From Xylanibacter brevis ATCC 19188 (GTDB lineage: Bacteria > Bacteroidota > Bacteroidia > Bacteroidales > Bacteroidaceae): DNA of 64,000 bases. The stretch lies in NCBI RefSeq assembly GCF_000621725.1, contig NZ_JHXM01000001.1, positions 13,297 to 77,296 on the forward strand, read 5' to 3'. Shown piece by piece: positions 1-8,490 of the stretch. The translations under genes and the position numbers were made by a program. The first letter of the stretch is position 1, and every line of letters starts with the position of its first letter. Under the pieces are notes generated by a model. The model was not told the origin of the DNA. It ran no database searches and saw nothing but the letters and a program-made list of their open reading frames with translations.

Positions 1-40
1 CACGATCGAGCACATCTTTCAATTGGTCTTGTGTAATCAT
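1..40 (-). CDS. prfB: Peptide chain release factor 2, N-terminal fragment
   Basis: Only the first 13 codons are inside the window, reading leftward from an ATG at 38-40 (MITQDQLKDVLDR). This resembles the opening of Bacteroidetes release factor 2, which recognises UGA and UAA stops and releases the finished peptide. The family usually has a programmed frameshift near codon 25, which would lie outside the window. The call rests on a short N-terminal match, so it is tentative. The upstream region is occupied by a repeat element, and the best promoter is about 390 bp away. Confidence 0.5.
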   Translation of the reverse strand, partial: MITQDQLKDVLDR

Positions 41-65
41 ACTTCTATATAACTAAGGTTACTAA

Positions 66-374
66 CCCCACCCCCTGCCCCTCCCCTACAAGGGAGGGGA
101 GAGAGGCGGCTTCCTCTGCGGTTCTTCCCTCCCTTCAAGGGGAGAGAGGCGGCTTCCTCTGCGGTTCTCCCCTCCCTTCAAGGGGAGAGAGGCGGCTTCC
201 TCTGCGGTTCTTTCCTCCCTTCAAGGGGAGAGAGGCGGCTTCCTCTGCGGTTCTCCCCTCCCTTGTAGGAGAGAGAGGCGGCTTCCTCTGCGGTTCTCCC
301 CTCCCTTGTAGGAGAGAGAGGCGGCTTCCTCCGCGGTTCTCCCCTCCCTTGTAGGGGAGGGGCAGGGGGTGGGG
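66..374. repeat. 43-bp tandem array framed by a 35-bp inverted repeat
   Basis: Six units of exactly 43 bp begin at 101, 144, 187, 230, 273 and 316, each opening with GAGAGGCGGCTTCCTC. The array is bounded by a perfect 35-bp inverted repeat, 66-100 against 340-374, rich in C on the left and G on the right. The units differ at a few positions (CTTCAAGG in early units, CTTGTAGG in late ones), as expected from stepwise duplication. Most of the 478 bp between prfB and the GH31 gene is this element. No protein is encoded convincingly. It looks like a non-autonomous, MITE- or REP-like intergenic repeat with an expanded interior. Confidence 0.9.
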
Positions 375-425
375 TCAGTATTGTTATTATTCATGTCTGC
401 TTTCGTCTATTCGAAAAGTTTACTG

Positions 426-457
426 CAAAGGTATAAAGAAGCGGGCGAACTGCCAAA
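426..457 (-). promoter_or_regulatory. Candidate prfB promoter
   Basis: Read leftward, TTTG (454-457), a 20-bp spacer and TACCTTTG (426-433) match the Bacteroidetes -33/-7 consensus. The -33 box lies in the loop of the hairpin at 440-470. If used, transcription starts near 420 and the prfB leader of about 380 nt contains the whole repeat element. A weaker site nearer prfB cannot be excluded. Confidence 0.55.
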
Positions 458-470
458 CAATTCGCCCGCT
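440..470. terminator. Hairpin terminator between GH31 and prfB
   Basis: A perfect 10-bp stem, AGCGGGCGAA (440-449) with TTCGCCCGCT (461-470), has an 11-nt loop. A run of six T follows on the + strand. The gene that needs termination is the GH31 gene, arriving from the right, where only a weak U-rich tail (CTTCTTTATA) follows. Confidence 0.6.
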
Positions 471-518
471 TTTTTGCTATATCGGTATCTTCAAGTTGTT
501 GACTTAAAGGCGATGCGG

Positions 519-3500
519 TCATTTCAGGAGGTACTTCTTCTGCTGGCTCACGACGATGCGATGACGCGATGAAACCGGCAGTTTTTGTCCGTTCAGACCA
601 TAGAGAGACTGGTCGGTAGAGCAGATGGGCTTCTGGTGGGCCACCTCTATGCCACTGGCCGACGGGGTGCCGGGACGACGATAGAGGCGGAAGTTGTCTA
701 TCTTGAACCAGGTCTCGGCAGGCGCACCCTCGGTAGAGACGCCGATGGTGACGGGCAGACCGTCTTCGGGCTGTTCGAAATCCACCGAGATGGTCTGCAT
801 GGGATAGACATCACCACAGCCAGCGGTGCTGAGCTGACGGGCAAAGTAGCCTTTCTGACTACCGGCAAACACGTGCTGCAAGCCCAGGCGTACGGTCTCG
901 TTAGAGCGGTTGCTAACCTGCATATCTACCGTCAGCGTGTAGTTGCCCTTGGGCAGGGTGGTCAGCGTCTGACTGACAGTGGGGGTCTTGGTGGCGGTAC
1001 CATCCCACACACCGAAGATATAGCTGCCGTCGGTGGCCTGGGGATCGCCGTTGCCACCGCCTGTGTTCACGCCCCACCAGGTGGTCTCGCTGCTGACGGT
1101 CCAGCCCTGTGGTGCCACCATGTTCAGGGTCTTACCATCGGCCTCGAAGCTGGGATTCACAATCAGACTGGTCACATCCTCGGGGATGGTCTCGGTCTCG
1201 ACAGTGTCTTTCAGGCTGACAACGAGTTGCTGACCGTCGTAGCTCACCTCCTGATCGTAGGTAGCAGCGGGCTGGTCGCCAAAGCCTTTCTGAGACGACA
1301 CGCGAACCAGACGGAAGGTGCGCTGCTTCAACATGCCGGGGAACTCACCCTGACGGGCACCGATGGTGAGGGTCTGCGCGGCCTCGTCCCACACAAAGGG
1401 TATCTCGCTGCAGGCGCCCTGCTTATAACCATAGCCATCGAGCTCGTCTTCATAGAGGGTGAAGCGACCGTCGGCACCGGCATAGATGCGAATTTCGAGG
1501 TCGTCCCATGATTTCTCGTTGCTGTACTGCACCTCAGGACCGAAAGGCAGAATGGTGCCCGCTGGGATGTAGAGGGGCAGAATGTCTTGTGGAGCCGTGC
1601 GGAACAGGGTCTTACCACCTGCATGGGTAGCACCCGTCCAGAAGTCGTACCACAGACCGCGGTCGGCAGTGGCGGTGGGGAACTGCGGCAGATAGACGTT
1701 GCGACCGGCAGCACCATCGGTGACGATGGGCGCCACGAGGAAGCTGCGACCGAACATATACTGATCGACCAGACCTACACACTGGGCATCGTCTTCATAG
1801 GCCAGCGCCATGCCGCGCATGAAGGTATCATCGTTTTTCACCACTTGATGGGCGGTGCTGTAGAGATAGGGCAACAGGCGATAGCGCAGACGGATGTAGC
1901 GGAGGATATTGTTGTAGTCGCCCTGGGCATCGTCCTGAGCGCCAAACTGCCAGATCTCGCGGGGGGTGTTGTCGCCATGGAAGCGCATCATCGGGCAGAA
2001 GCACGAGAACTGCGTCCAACGGTCGTAGAGCGTGCGCCATGCGGGGTCGCCCACACCACCGTAGCTGCCAGTGAAGAATGCGCCGGTGTCGCTGTTCCAA
2101 TAGGGCAAGCCAGACACGGAGAAGTTGCAGGCGGCAGGAATCTGGGCGGCCAGCGTCTGCCAACTGGAGGTGATGTCGGCACTCCAGATGAAGGCACCGG
2201 TGCGCTGCATGCCGGCAAAGGCCGAACGGGTGAGAATGCTAACGCGCTTGTCACTGAGCGTGGGGTCGGCCAGGTGATGGTCATAGACGCCTTCTACATG
2301 GCAGAGGGGGAAGGCATTACGCAGCGAACGGAAGGTGCGACCACTGAGACCAGTCACATAGTCGTAGTCGGTACCTTTATTACTGAAGTCGTCGGGTTCA
2401 GAAGAGTCGAGCCAAAGGGCATCGACACCCTTGCTCATAATGCCCTGAGAGAGGTAGTTCCAATAGCTATCGCGGGTGGCGGCATCATAGACATCGTAGG
2501 GACGGGTGGCCACAGTGGTGGGATAGCTCTGGATGGGAATGAGGCGACCGGCCTGCTGGTACTCCTGATACTGACGGGTGGCGGGACCGAAGTTGGCCCA
2601 TACACTGATCATGAGCTTGGCATTCATGCCGTGCACCTCGTCGATCATGCGCTGATAGTCGCTATACTTGGGGTTGAGGAACTCCATGGCGTTCCAGTGG
2701 TTGTCATCGCCCCAGTACTGCCAGTCTTGCACCACGCAATCGAGGGGCACACGCAGCTCGCGGTATTTCTTCACCACGTCAATGACTTCCTGGGTGCTCT
2801 GGTAGCGCTGCTTACTCTGATAAAGACCGAAGTTCCACAGTGGAGGCAGCTGGGTGCTGCCGGTCATCTGGCGCCAAGCGTGAAGTACTTCGTCGGAAGT
2901 GGAACCCACGAGGACGTAGTAGTCGATGGCCTGACCGGTGGAGCTGAACATGGTACCAGCGGCATCGTCGGTGAACGTAGTGGGAGAATAGTTGTCCCAA
3001 TAGAGGGCGTAACGCTTAGAAGAATATATATAAGGTATATGGATGCTGCGGTTGTCTTGTATCATGGTGGTGCTGAGACCGCGCATCGAGAGACGACCGT
3101 TCTGCAACTGTCCGAGACCATAGATCTGTTCGTCGTCGGCCAGGCGGAAGGTTTGCTTCAGCAGACAGGCATCATTGGGACCGTCGGCCTGAGCGGTGAT
3201 GTTGGCAGCAAGCTCGGTATAGAGCTGTTCGCCGGTGGCACGATAGACGGTGACAACGGCATCGCCGAGATGATAGGTCAGACGGACCTTAGAAGTGGAT
3301 AAAGTGACGGTTCCATCGGCTTCTGAGTGGGTGAAGGCTACATTGGCAGCAGCCGACTTCACAACGAGGCTGGGCTCTACGCGCGTCTCTTCGCCTACAA
3401 ACTTGGTGATGCGCACGATGCTGTCGTTCATGAAACGAACGCGGATGGACATGTCGTCCCAACGGGCCAGCATACCATCAGCGGTGAACTGACAAGACAC

Positions 3501-4325
3501 CTGACGACTGTTGGCGCGATACTGCTCCATGGCCTGCTGCAGGGTGGCTACGTCTTCACCGACGGTAGCATAGTTGCTGGTAGTAATGCCGTCGCAGATC
3601 TGCTGGGCAGCAGTGATAGCATCGCGGAGGTGATTTTTCACGGTTTCATCGGCAGGACGGCTTGTCAACAGCTCGTTGGCAGCAGTGATGGCATCCGTGA
3701 GTTGCTGGCGCATCTGCTGGGCCAAAGACTCGTGGGTGATGCCCAGCACCTGCATCAGCTCGGGATAGGCAGTGACCACAGCCATGTCGCTATAGTAATC
3801 GACATCGGTCACCGTACCATCGCTTCCTGTAGCGGTGAGGCCCATGGCAAGGATGAAGCCTGTGCCATTACTGTTGAGCACCATGCGCTCGCGGTTGACA
3901 TCAAACCATGAGAACAGCGGATTGCCATTGCGCAGGTTCCACACAAACACGGTGCGCTCATCGGCAGTGGTGCACACGTGGTCGGGGGCCACCTGCGAAC
4001 CGTGGTTGGTGCCGTTGAGCCACCACAGGTAAGCATCGGCGGTGCCGGTCTTCAACTGGCGCCCACTGACCACAAACCAATGTTCGGCTGGTGTGATGAA
4101 ATACTTGCCGTCGCAGTCACCGCCCATCTTGAAGGCCACATTATTCTGGCCTGAAGCATGAACGGTGAACGACTGCTCATCATAAGAAAAAGCGCTCTGA
4201 GGCGCACGATTGTTGTCGGTCGACACATAATCGGCAGGCACAAACTGATAAGCTGATTGCGCTGCGATTGTGGACTGTCCGATAAGGACGACCGACAATG
4301 TTAATAGTAAATTGTTAAGTTTCAT
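519..4325 (-). CDS. Secreted GH31 alpha-glycosidase (alpha-xylosidase/alpha-glucosidase type)
   Basis: A 1268-residue exported enzyme predicted to remove terminal alpha-xylosyl or alpha-glucosyl units. Residues 1-22 are a signal peptide (MKLNNLLLTLSVVLIG). Residues 25-185 form a beta-rich domain and 195-270 a helical, FIVAR-like linker. The GH31 beta-sandwich and barrel follow to about 900. The nucleophile is D640 in ALWLDSSEP and the likely acid/base is D717 in IWSADITSSW; RFHG is at 781-784. A later region beginning NPSFE looks like a carbohydrate-binding module. The last 45 residues (LNGQKL...KKYLLK) resemble a short type IX secretion sorting tail. The open frame runs further upstream, but the ATG at 4323-4325 gives the signal peptide and sits behind a -7 box. 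The neighbouring membrane AraC-type regulator suggests local control. Substrate is inferred, not shown. Confidence 0.9.
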   Translation of the reverse strand: MKLNNLLLTLSVVLIGQSTIAAQSAYQFVPADYVSTDNNRAPQSAFSYDEQSFTVHASGQNNVAFKMGGDCDGKYFITPAEHWFVVSGRQLKTGTADAYLWWLNGTNHGSQVAPDHVCTTADERTVFVWNLRNGNPLFSWFDVNRERMVLNSNGTGFILAMGLTATGSDGTVTDVDYYSDMAVVTAYPELMQVLGITHESLAQQMRQQLTDAITAANELLTSRPADETVKNHLRDAITAAQQICDGITTSNYATVGEDVATLQQAMEQYRANSRQVSCQFTADGMLARWDDMSIRVRFMNDSIVRITKFVGEETRVEPSLVVKSAAANVAFTHSEADGTVTLSTSKVRLTYHLGDAVVTVYRATGEQLYTELAANITAQADGPNDACLLKQTFRLADDEQIYGLGQLQNGRLSMRGLSTTMIQDNRSIHIPYIYSSKRYALYWDNYSPTTFTDDAAGTMFSSTGQAIDYYVLVGSTSDEVLHAWRQMTGSTQLPPLWNFGLYQSKQRYQSTQEVIDVVKKYRELRVPLDCVVQDWQYWGDDNHWNAMEFLNPKYSDYQRMIDEVHGMNAKLMISVWANFGPATRQYQEYQQAGRLIPIQSYPTTVATRPYDVYDAATRDSYWNYLSQGIMSKGVDALWLDSSEPDDFSNKGTDYDYVTGLSGRTFRSLRNAFPLCHVEGVYDHHLADPTLSDKRVSILTRSAFAGMQRTGAFIWSADITSSWQTLAAQIPAACNFSVSGLPYWNSDTGAFFTGSYGGVGDPAWRTLYDRWTQFSCFCPMMRFHGDNTPREIWQFGAQDDAQGDYNNILRYIRLRYRLLPYLYSTAHQVVKNDDTFMRGMALAYEDDAQCVGLVDQYMFGRSFLVAPIVTDGAAGRNVYLPQFPTATADRGLWYDFWTGATHAGGKTLFRTAPQDILPLYIPAGTILPFGPEVQYSNEKSWDDLEIRIYAGADGRFTLYEDELDGYGYKQGACSEIPFVWDEAAQTLTIGARQGEFPGMLKQRTFRLVRVSSQKGFGDQPAATYDQEVSYDGQQLVVSLKDTVETETIPEDVTSLIVNPSFEADGKTLNMVAPQGWTVSSETTWWGVNTGGGNGDPQATDGSYIFGVWDGTATKTPTVSQTLTTLPKGNYTLTVDMQVSNRSNETVRLGLQHVFAGSQKGYFARQLSTAGCGDVYPMQTISVDFEQPEDGLPVTIGVSTEGAPAETWFKIDNFRLYRRPGTPSASGIEVAHQKPICSTDQSLYGLNGQKLPVSSRHRIVVSQQKKYLLK

Positions 4326-4364
4326 AGCTGGTAAAAATTTGATTGTTTTTCCTTTAAACCGCTG

Positions 4365-4372
4365 CAAAATTA
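4365..4372 (-). promoter_or_regulatory. -7 box of the GH31 gene
   Basis: TAATTTTG on the minus strand lies 39 bp upstream of the GH31 ATG. No convincing TTTG is found at -33, which may indicate dependence on an activator. Confidence 0.5.
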
Positions 4373-4435
4373 CTATGAAACGATGGAATACTCGGTCAAC
4401 AAATGTTGATTTGAAGTGAAGAAATGAAGAAAGAT

Positions 4436-4510
4436 GTGCGGCGTTGCCGCAAGATGAGAGGGGTGCGGCTGCGCCGCAAGATGAGAGGTGAGAGATGAGA
4501 GGTGAGGGTT
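4436..4510. repeat. 27-bp GC-palindrome tandem repeat
   Basis: Two near-identical 27-bp units begin at 4436 and 4463, each carrying a 13-bp palindrome with a 3-bp centre (GCGGC-GTT-GCCGC at 4438-4450; GCGGC-TGC-GCCGC at 4465-4477) followed by AAGATGAGAGG. Degenerate AGATGAGAGGTGAG copies follow. It lies between the regulator stop and the GH31 gene. Confidence 0.75.
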
Positions 4511-4519
4511 TCCTTTTTT

Positions 4520-6478
4520 TTAATATTCGGAGGGTTTGCATCCAAATTCTTTTTGGAAGCACTTGCTGAAATAGCCGGGAGAGGAGAAACCGGCATACTC
4601 GGCAATCTCGGCTACGGACATGTTGCCCTCGCGAAGGAGGGCGGCGGCACGACGCAGGCGGATGCTGCGGATAAAGGCTACGGGCGACTGCTGGATCAGC
4701 GCGGTGAGCTTCTTGTAAAGTCCGGTGCGCTCCATGCAGAGGTCGGCAGCCAACTGCTCCACATGGTAATTGGGGTCGGCAATGTGCTGTTCGACCAGGG
4801 CGGTGGCTCGCGACATAAACTCCTTCTCCTGGGGTGTGGGCTCAGGCTCGGCACTGGCTTCCTGCTCGGAAGCGGGCTCACTGAGCATCACCATAGCAGC
4901 GGAGTGCTCATATTGGTTGACCTGCTCCACCAGGTTCTGGATGCGCAGTAACAGAAGCTGCTCGCGGTTCTGACGCTGCATCCGGCGACGGTAGAACAGG
5001 AAGGAGGCGCCTATCACCAGCGCCAGCGCCACCACATAGAGCACAAAGGCTAGAGGCGACTGCCACCAGGGGTAGTCGATGGTGAAATGGATGGTGCGGA
5101 CATCGCGCTGGTTCCAGTTGTTGGGATTGGTAGAGGCCATCACCTCTAAAGTATAGTCACCGGGCGACAAGCTCATCAGGGGCAGATAGAACACGCCTTT
5201 GTCATCGACGAAATGACCGATGGAATCGGCAGAAATGGTATGCCAGCCTTGTTCGTCGCCCGAGAAGCGATAGCGATAGACGGTACTGCGAGGGCGCACA
5301 TAGTTCATGGTGGAGAACTGGAAAGCTAGCGAGTTCTGACTATGGGAGAAATGGAGTTCATCGACATAGGGAGGTGTCACGGTGAGCAGTTCTTGCCCGT
5401 CGTAGCTGTGGCCTGGCAGCAGAGGCTGACCATGGAGATAGATGGTGGTGAGGATGGGATGGACCTCGATGTCGATGGGCTTGGTGTCGAACAAGCCCGA
5501 CAGGGGCGAGGTGTAGAGGATGCCACTGTCGTAAGTGCCCAGCCACATGCCGCCTTCACGGTCGAGACAGACGGTGTTGACACCGGTAGAAAGCACGGTT
5601 CCATCGGGCAAACAGAGCTGACTGAAGAAGGTCTGTTCGGAGGTCTGGGGATTGATGCGCCAATAGCCAGAGGGAGCCGTGAGGTAGAGAATGCCGGAGG
5701 GTGTGAGCGTGAGGGTGTGAAGGGTGCGATCACTGCTGAGGATGGTGCGCCACTGACGGTGGTGTCGGTCGAACTCAAGCAGCACCGAACCGCCGGCACC
5801 AGTGCGCAACTGATAGAGACAACCGGCACCTGGCACCACCAGCGAGGTCCACTGATAGCGGGATACAGCCTCAGTGGGATAGGCCTGAGAGCTGAACAGC
5901 TGACGAGCACGACCCGTGAAGGCAACTAGCTGACCGGTGTCGAAAAAGGTATAGACGGTGTCGCCTACGGATACGACATCCTGCAAAAGGCCGGCTTGCG
6001 GGGGCAACTGCAGGCGGCGGGTGCCTGCTGCATTTCTAAGCATGCGCCCCTTCAACAGCCAGGTGTCGCCTGCTTCATCGATGAAGAAGTCGTCATCATG
6101 GTGCCAGTCGGCAGGGATAATCTGCCGCATGGTGGGCAGATGGAAACAATAAAGACGCTCATGCTGCTTCATCCAAAGACAGTCATGGGCGTCGGCAAAA
6201 AGATGGGTAGCCCCCTGATAAGCAGGAAGGGCCACCCATTGTGCGGTGTCGATGGTGAGCGAACTGAAGCGCTGGCCATCGTAGATATCTATGGTACGCG
6301 GCGTGATGGTCACCATTCGGCCGTCGTGGAGCTGAAGGAGCTGAAGGACACAGTTGTCACTGAGGCCGTTCTGCCGGTTCAACGTATAGAAATGCTGCTC
6401 CTGACTACTGGCTGACAGCGTCAGCACTGCAAATAGCAGAAGTCCGAGAAGGCGGGAACAGGACGAACGGGCGACCAT
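4520..6478 (-). CDS. Membrane-anchored AraC-family regulator with periplasmic sensor
   Basis: A 652-residue protein whose N-terminus is exported (MVARSSCSRLLGLLLFAVL) and followed by a large periplasmic region. This opens FYTLNRQNGLSDN, like the propeller repeats of hybrid two-component systems, and ends in a Y_Y_Y-like domain (GDYTLEVMASTNP). One membrane helix lies at about 474-496 and an AraC DNA-binding domain at about 553-652 (VAEIAEYAGFSSPGYFSKCF). Histidine kinase and receiver domains are absent, so it is a one-component transmembrane regulator rather than a complete hybrid system. The start at 6476-6478 gives the signal sequence; upstream codons belong to the ligase's opposite frame. 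It begins 8 bp after the ligase stop and ends 194 bp before GH31, its probable target. Confidence 0.88.
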   Translation of the reverse strand: MVARSSCSRLLGLLLFAVLTLSASSQEQHFYTLNRQNGLSDNCVLQLLQLHDGRMVTITPRTIDIYDGQRFSSLTIDTAQWVALPAYQGATHLFADAHDCLWMKQHERLYCFHLPTMRQIIPADWHHDDDFFIDEAGDTWLLKGRMLRNAAGTRRLQLPPQAGLLQDVVSVGDTVYTFFDTGQLVAFTGRARQLFSSQAYPTEAVSRYQWTSLVVPGAGCLYQLRTGAGGSVLLEFDRHHRQWRTILSSDRTLHTLTLTPSGILYLTAPSGYWRINPQTSEQTFFSQLCLPDGTVLSTGVNTVCLDREGGMWLGTYDSGILYTSPLSGLFDTKPIDIEVHPILTTIYLHGQPLLPGHSYDGQELLTVTPPYVDELHFSHSQNSLAFQFSTMNYVRPRSTVYRYRFSGDEQGWHTISADSIGHFVDDKGVFYLPLMSLSPGDYTLEVMASTNPNNWNQRDVRTIHFTIDYPWWQSPLAFVLYVVALALVIGASFLFYRRRMQRQNREQLLLLRIQNLVEQVNQYEHSAAMVMLSEPASEQEASAEPEPTPQEKEFMSRATALVEQHIADPNYHVEQLAADLCMERTGLYKKLTALIQQSPVAFIRSIRLRRAAALLREGNMSVAEIAEYAGFSSPGYFSKCFQKEFGCKPSEY

Positions 6479-6486
6479 CGTTGACA

Positions 6487-8295
6487 CTACTCTGCGTACA
6501 TGGCGTCGATTTCCTTCTTGTAGTTCTCGTTGAGCACGCGGCGCTTGATCTTCAAGGTGTTGGTGAGCTCGCCGCGCTCCATGGAGAATCCGTGAGGCAA
6601 CAGGGTGAATCGCTTCACCTGCTCGTAGTGGGCCAACTGCTGCTGCAGGGTGTCGATGCGCTCCATCATCATCTGATAGATCTGCTGGTTGCGGCACAGG
6701 TCTTCACGATTGGCGAAGGCGATGTTGTGGGCACGGGCATAGTCTTCGAGCAACTTATACTCGGGGATGATGAGGGCTGACACGAACTTGCGCTGATCGG
6801 CAATGATGGCAATCTGGTCGATATACTTATCAACGAGCAACTTCGACTCGATCATCTGAGGCGCGATGTACTTGCCGTTAGAGGTCTTGAAGAGGTCCTT
6901 GATACGATCTTTCAGGAACAGCTCGCCATCCTGGATATAACCAGAGTCACCGGTGCGGAAGTAACCATCCTCGGTGAACGACTCGCGGGTGATGTCGTCG
7001 CGGTTGTAGTAGCCACGGGTGATGGTGGGACCCTTCAACAGGATCTCGCCCTCGCTGCTAATCTTGATGTCGATGCTATCGATGGGATGACCCACTGAAC
7101 CGACGTGAAAGGGCTGACCAAGATGATCGCAAGAAACGGTGGCAAGACTCTCGGTGAGACCGTAGCCAACCACCATGTTCAGACCGATGGAATGGACAAA
7201 TTCTTCGACATGAGCAGACACGGCAGCACCGGCTGTGGGGAAGAAATGAGCATTCTCAAGACCCAACTCCTTGCGAACGAGCGAGAAAACGGTCTTGTTG
7301 AGCATCTCGTACTCGAGGCGCAGAGCCAAAGGTGGCTGCTTGCCAGCGGCGAGATAGGTGATGTTATGCTTCTTACCTACGGCAAGGGCATGCTTGAAGA
7401 GGGTGCGCTGAACGGCACCGCTGCTCTCGATCTTCTCCTGTACGCCCTGATAAACCTTTTCCCAGAAACGGGGCACGCTGGACATACAGGTGGGATGGGT
7501 CTCGCGCATGGTCTTCTGAACCTCCTGGGGATAGGTGTTGACGATCAGACGGGCACCAACGGTGATGCAGAGGATCTTCCAGCCTTTCTCGAAGATATGG
7601 GTGAAGGGAAGGAAGTTGAGCACACGGTCGGCATCGGTGACGGGCACACACTTGTGGTTGGCAATCATGGCTGCATTATACTGACCCATGGTGAGGATAA
7701 CGCCCTTGGAATCGCCTGTGGTGCCACTGGTGTAGAGGATGTTAGCAATATCATCCATGGTGGCCTCACGCTGCAACTGCTCGACAGCGGCCTGATGGGG
7801 CAATCCCTCGCCCAGACGCAGGAAGTCGGTAAACGACATCACGGTGGAATCGTTTTCAGGCAACTCTATAGAGGGGTCGAAAACAATGATGCGCTCGAGG
7901 GTCTTACAGGTAGCAAAGACACGACGGGTCTTCTCGTACTGATCCTTCTCGCCAACGAAGATGTAACGAATCTTGGCATCGTTGATCATGAACTGGATTT
8001 GCTGTTCAGAACTGGTAGCATAGAAGGGGATGGTGACGGCACGGATGCCCCAGGCACCAAAGTCGGTGAAGAGATACTGAACGGAGTTCTGTGAGAACAC
8101 GCCGATGTTCTCCTGTACGCCAATACCCAAGCTGAGCATGGCATTCGACACCTGCTTGACAACGTCAGAGAACTGATTCCAGGAACATGACTTCCATGTC
8201 TTTCCACCAAAGTTTTTGTAAATAAGTGCCTCGCGGTCGCCGTACTTAGCTGCCACATCGTGCACGAGAACAGATAGATGACTGTTAATCTGCAT
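6487..8295 (-). CDS. fadD: Long-chain fatty-acid--CoA ligase (AMP-forming)
   Basis: A 602-residue member of the adenylate-forming superfamily that activates fatty acids to acyl-CoA through an acyl-AMP. The phosphate-binding motif YTSGTTGDSKGV is near residue 190, and GYFRTGDSGY marks the hinge before the C-terminal domain. The length matches bacterial long-chain ligases of the FAA1 type. It has its own strong promoter and is divergent from ptb-buk. The regulator gene starts 8 bp after its stop and may be cotranscribed. The exact chain-length preference cannot be read from sequence. Confidence 0.9.
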   Translation of the reverse strand: MQINSHLSVLVHDVAAKYGDREALIYKNFGGKTWKSCSWNQFSDVVKQVSNAMLSLGIGVQENIGVFSQNSVQYLFTDFGAWGIRAVTIPFYATSSEQQIQFMINDAKIRYIFVGEKDQYEKTRRVFATCKTLERIIVFDPSIELPENDSTVMSFTDFLRLGEGLPHQAAVEQLQREATMDDIANILYTSGTTGDSKGVILTMGQYNAAMIANHKCVPVTDADRVLNFLPFTHIFEKGWKILCITVGARLIVNTYPQEVQKTMRETHPTCMSSVPRFWEKVYQGVQEKIESSGAVQRTLFKHALAVGKKHNITYLAAGKQPPLALRLEYEMLNKTVFSLVRKELGLENAHFFPTAGAAVSAHVEEFVHSIGLNMVVGYGLTESLATVSCDHLGQPFHVGSVGHPIDSIDIKISSEGEILLKGPTITRGYYNRDDITRESFTEDGYFRTGDSGYIQDGELFLKDRIKDLFKTSNGKYIAPQMIESKLLVDKYIDQIAIIADQRKFVSALIIPEYKLLEDYARAHNIAFANREDLCRNQQIYQMMMERIDTLQQQLAHYEQVKRFTLLPHGFSMERGELTNTLKIKRRVLNENYKKEIDAMYAE

Positions 8296-8325
8296 AATCC
8301 CTAATAAGTAATAATTTCTTTAGTG

Positions 8326-8357
8326 CAAAAGTACTGCAAAATAATGAGACCACCAAA
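8326..8357 (-). promoter_or_regulatory. Promoter of the acyl-CoA ligase gene
   Basis: TTTG (8354-8357), a 20-bp spacer and TACTTTTG (8326-8333) match both boxes on the minus strand, 30 bp before the ATG at 8295. Confidence 0.75.
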
Positions 8358-8381
8358 TTTTAACAGGAAACAATGGCCGTA

Positions 8382-8410
8382 ATTGCACTTTTTCGGGTGA
8401 AATGTGCAAT
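8382..8410. promoter_or_regulatory. Inverted repeat ATTGCAC/GTGCAAT between divergent promoters
   Basis: ATTGCAC (8382-8388) and GTGCAAT (8404-8410) form a 7-bp dyad with a 15-bp spacer. It lies just upstream of the ptb -7 box and behind the ligase promoter, a plausible operator position. The binding protein is unknown. Confidence 0.4.
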
Positions 8411-8427
8411 CGTAATTATTTTTTTTG

Positions 8428-8435
8428 TATATTTG
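8428..8435 (+). promoter_or_regulatory. -7 box of ptb-buk
   Basis: TATATTTG is followed by C, 55 bp before the ptb ATG. No good -33 TTTG is visible. Confidence 0.5.
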
Positions 8436-8490
8436 CCACTGAAAAGCTATCTTACAGCGATGTGATAGCTCTAACCTTATAGATAATAAT

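Noticed and set aside
369..572. 67-codon frame after the 43-bp array
   Set aside because: It crosses the hairpin at 440-470 and the end of GH31, and has no plausible protein features or start context.
1587..3302. 571-codon open frame opposite the GH31 gene
   Set aside because: It mirrors the codon structure of GH31, has low-complexity Gly/Val/His composition and no family features.
4326..4562. N-terminal extension of the GH31 protein
   Set aside because: The extension translates the 27-bp repeat and the promoter region; the signal peptide starts at 4325.
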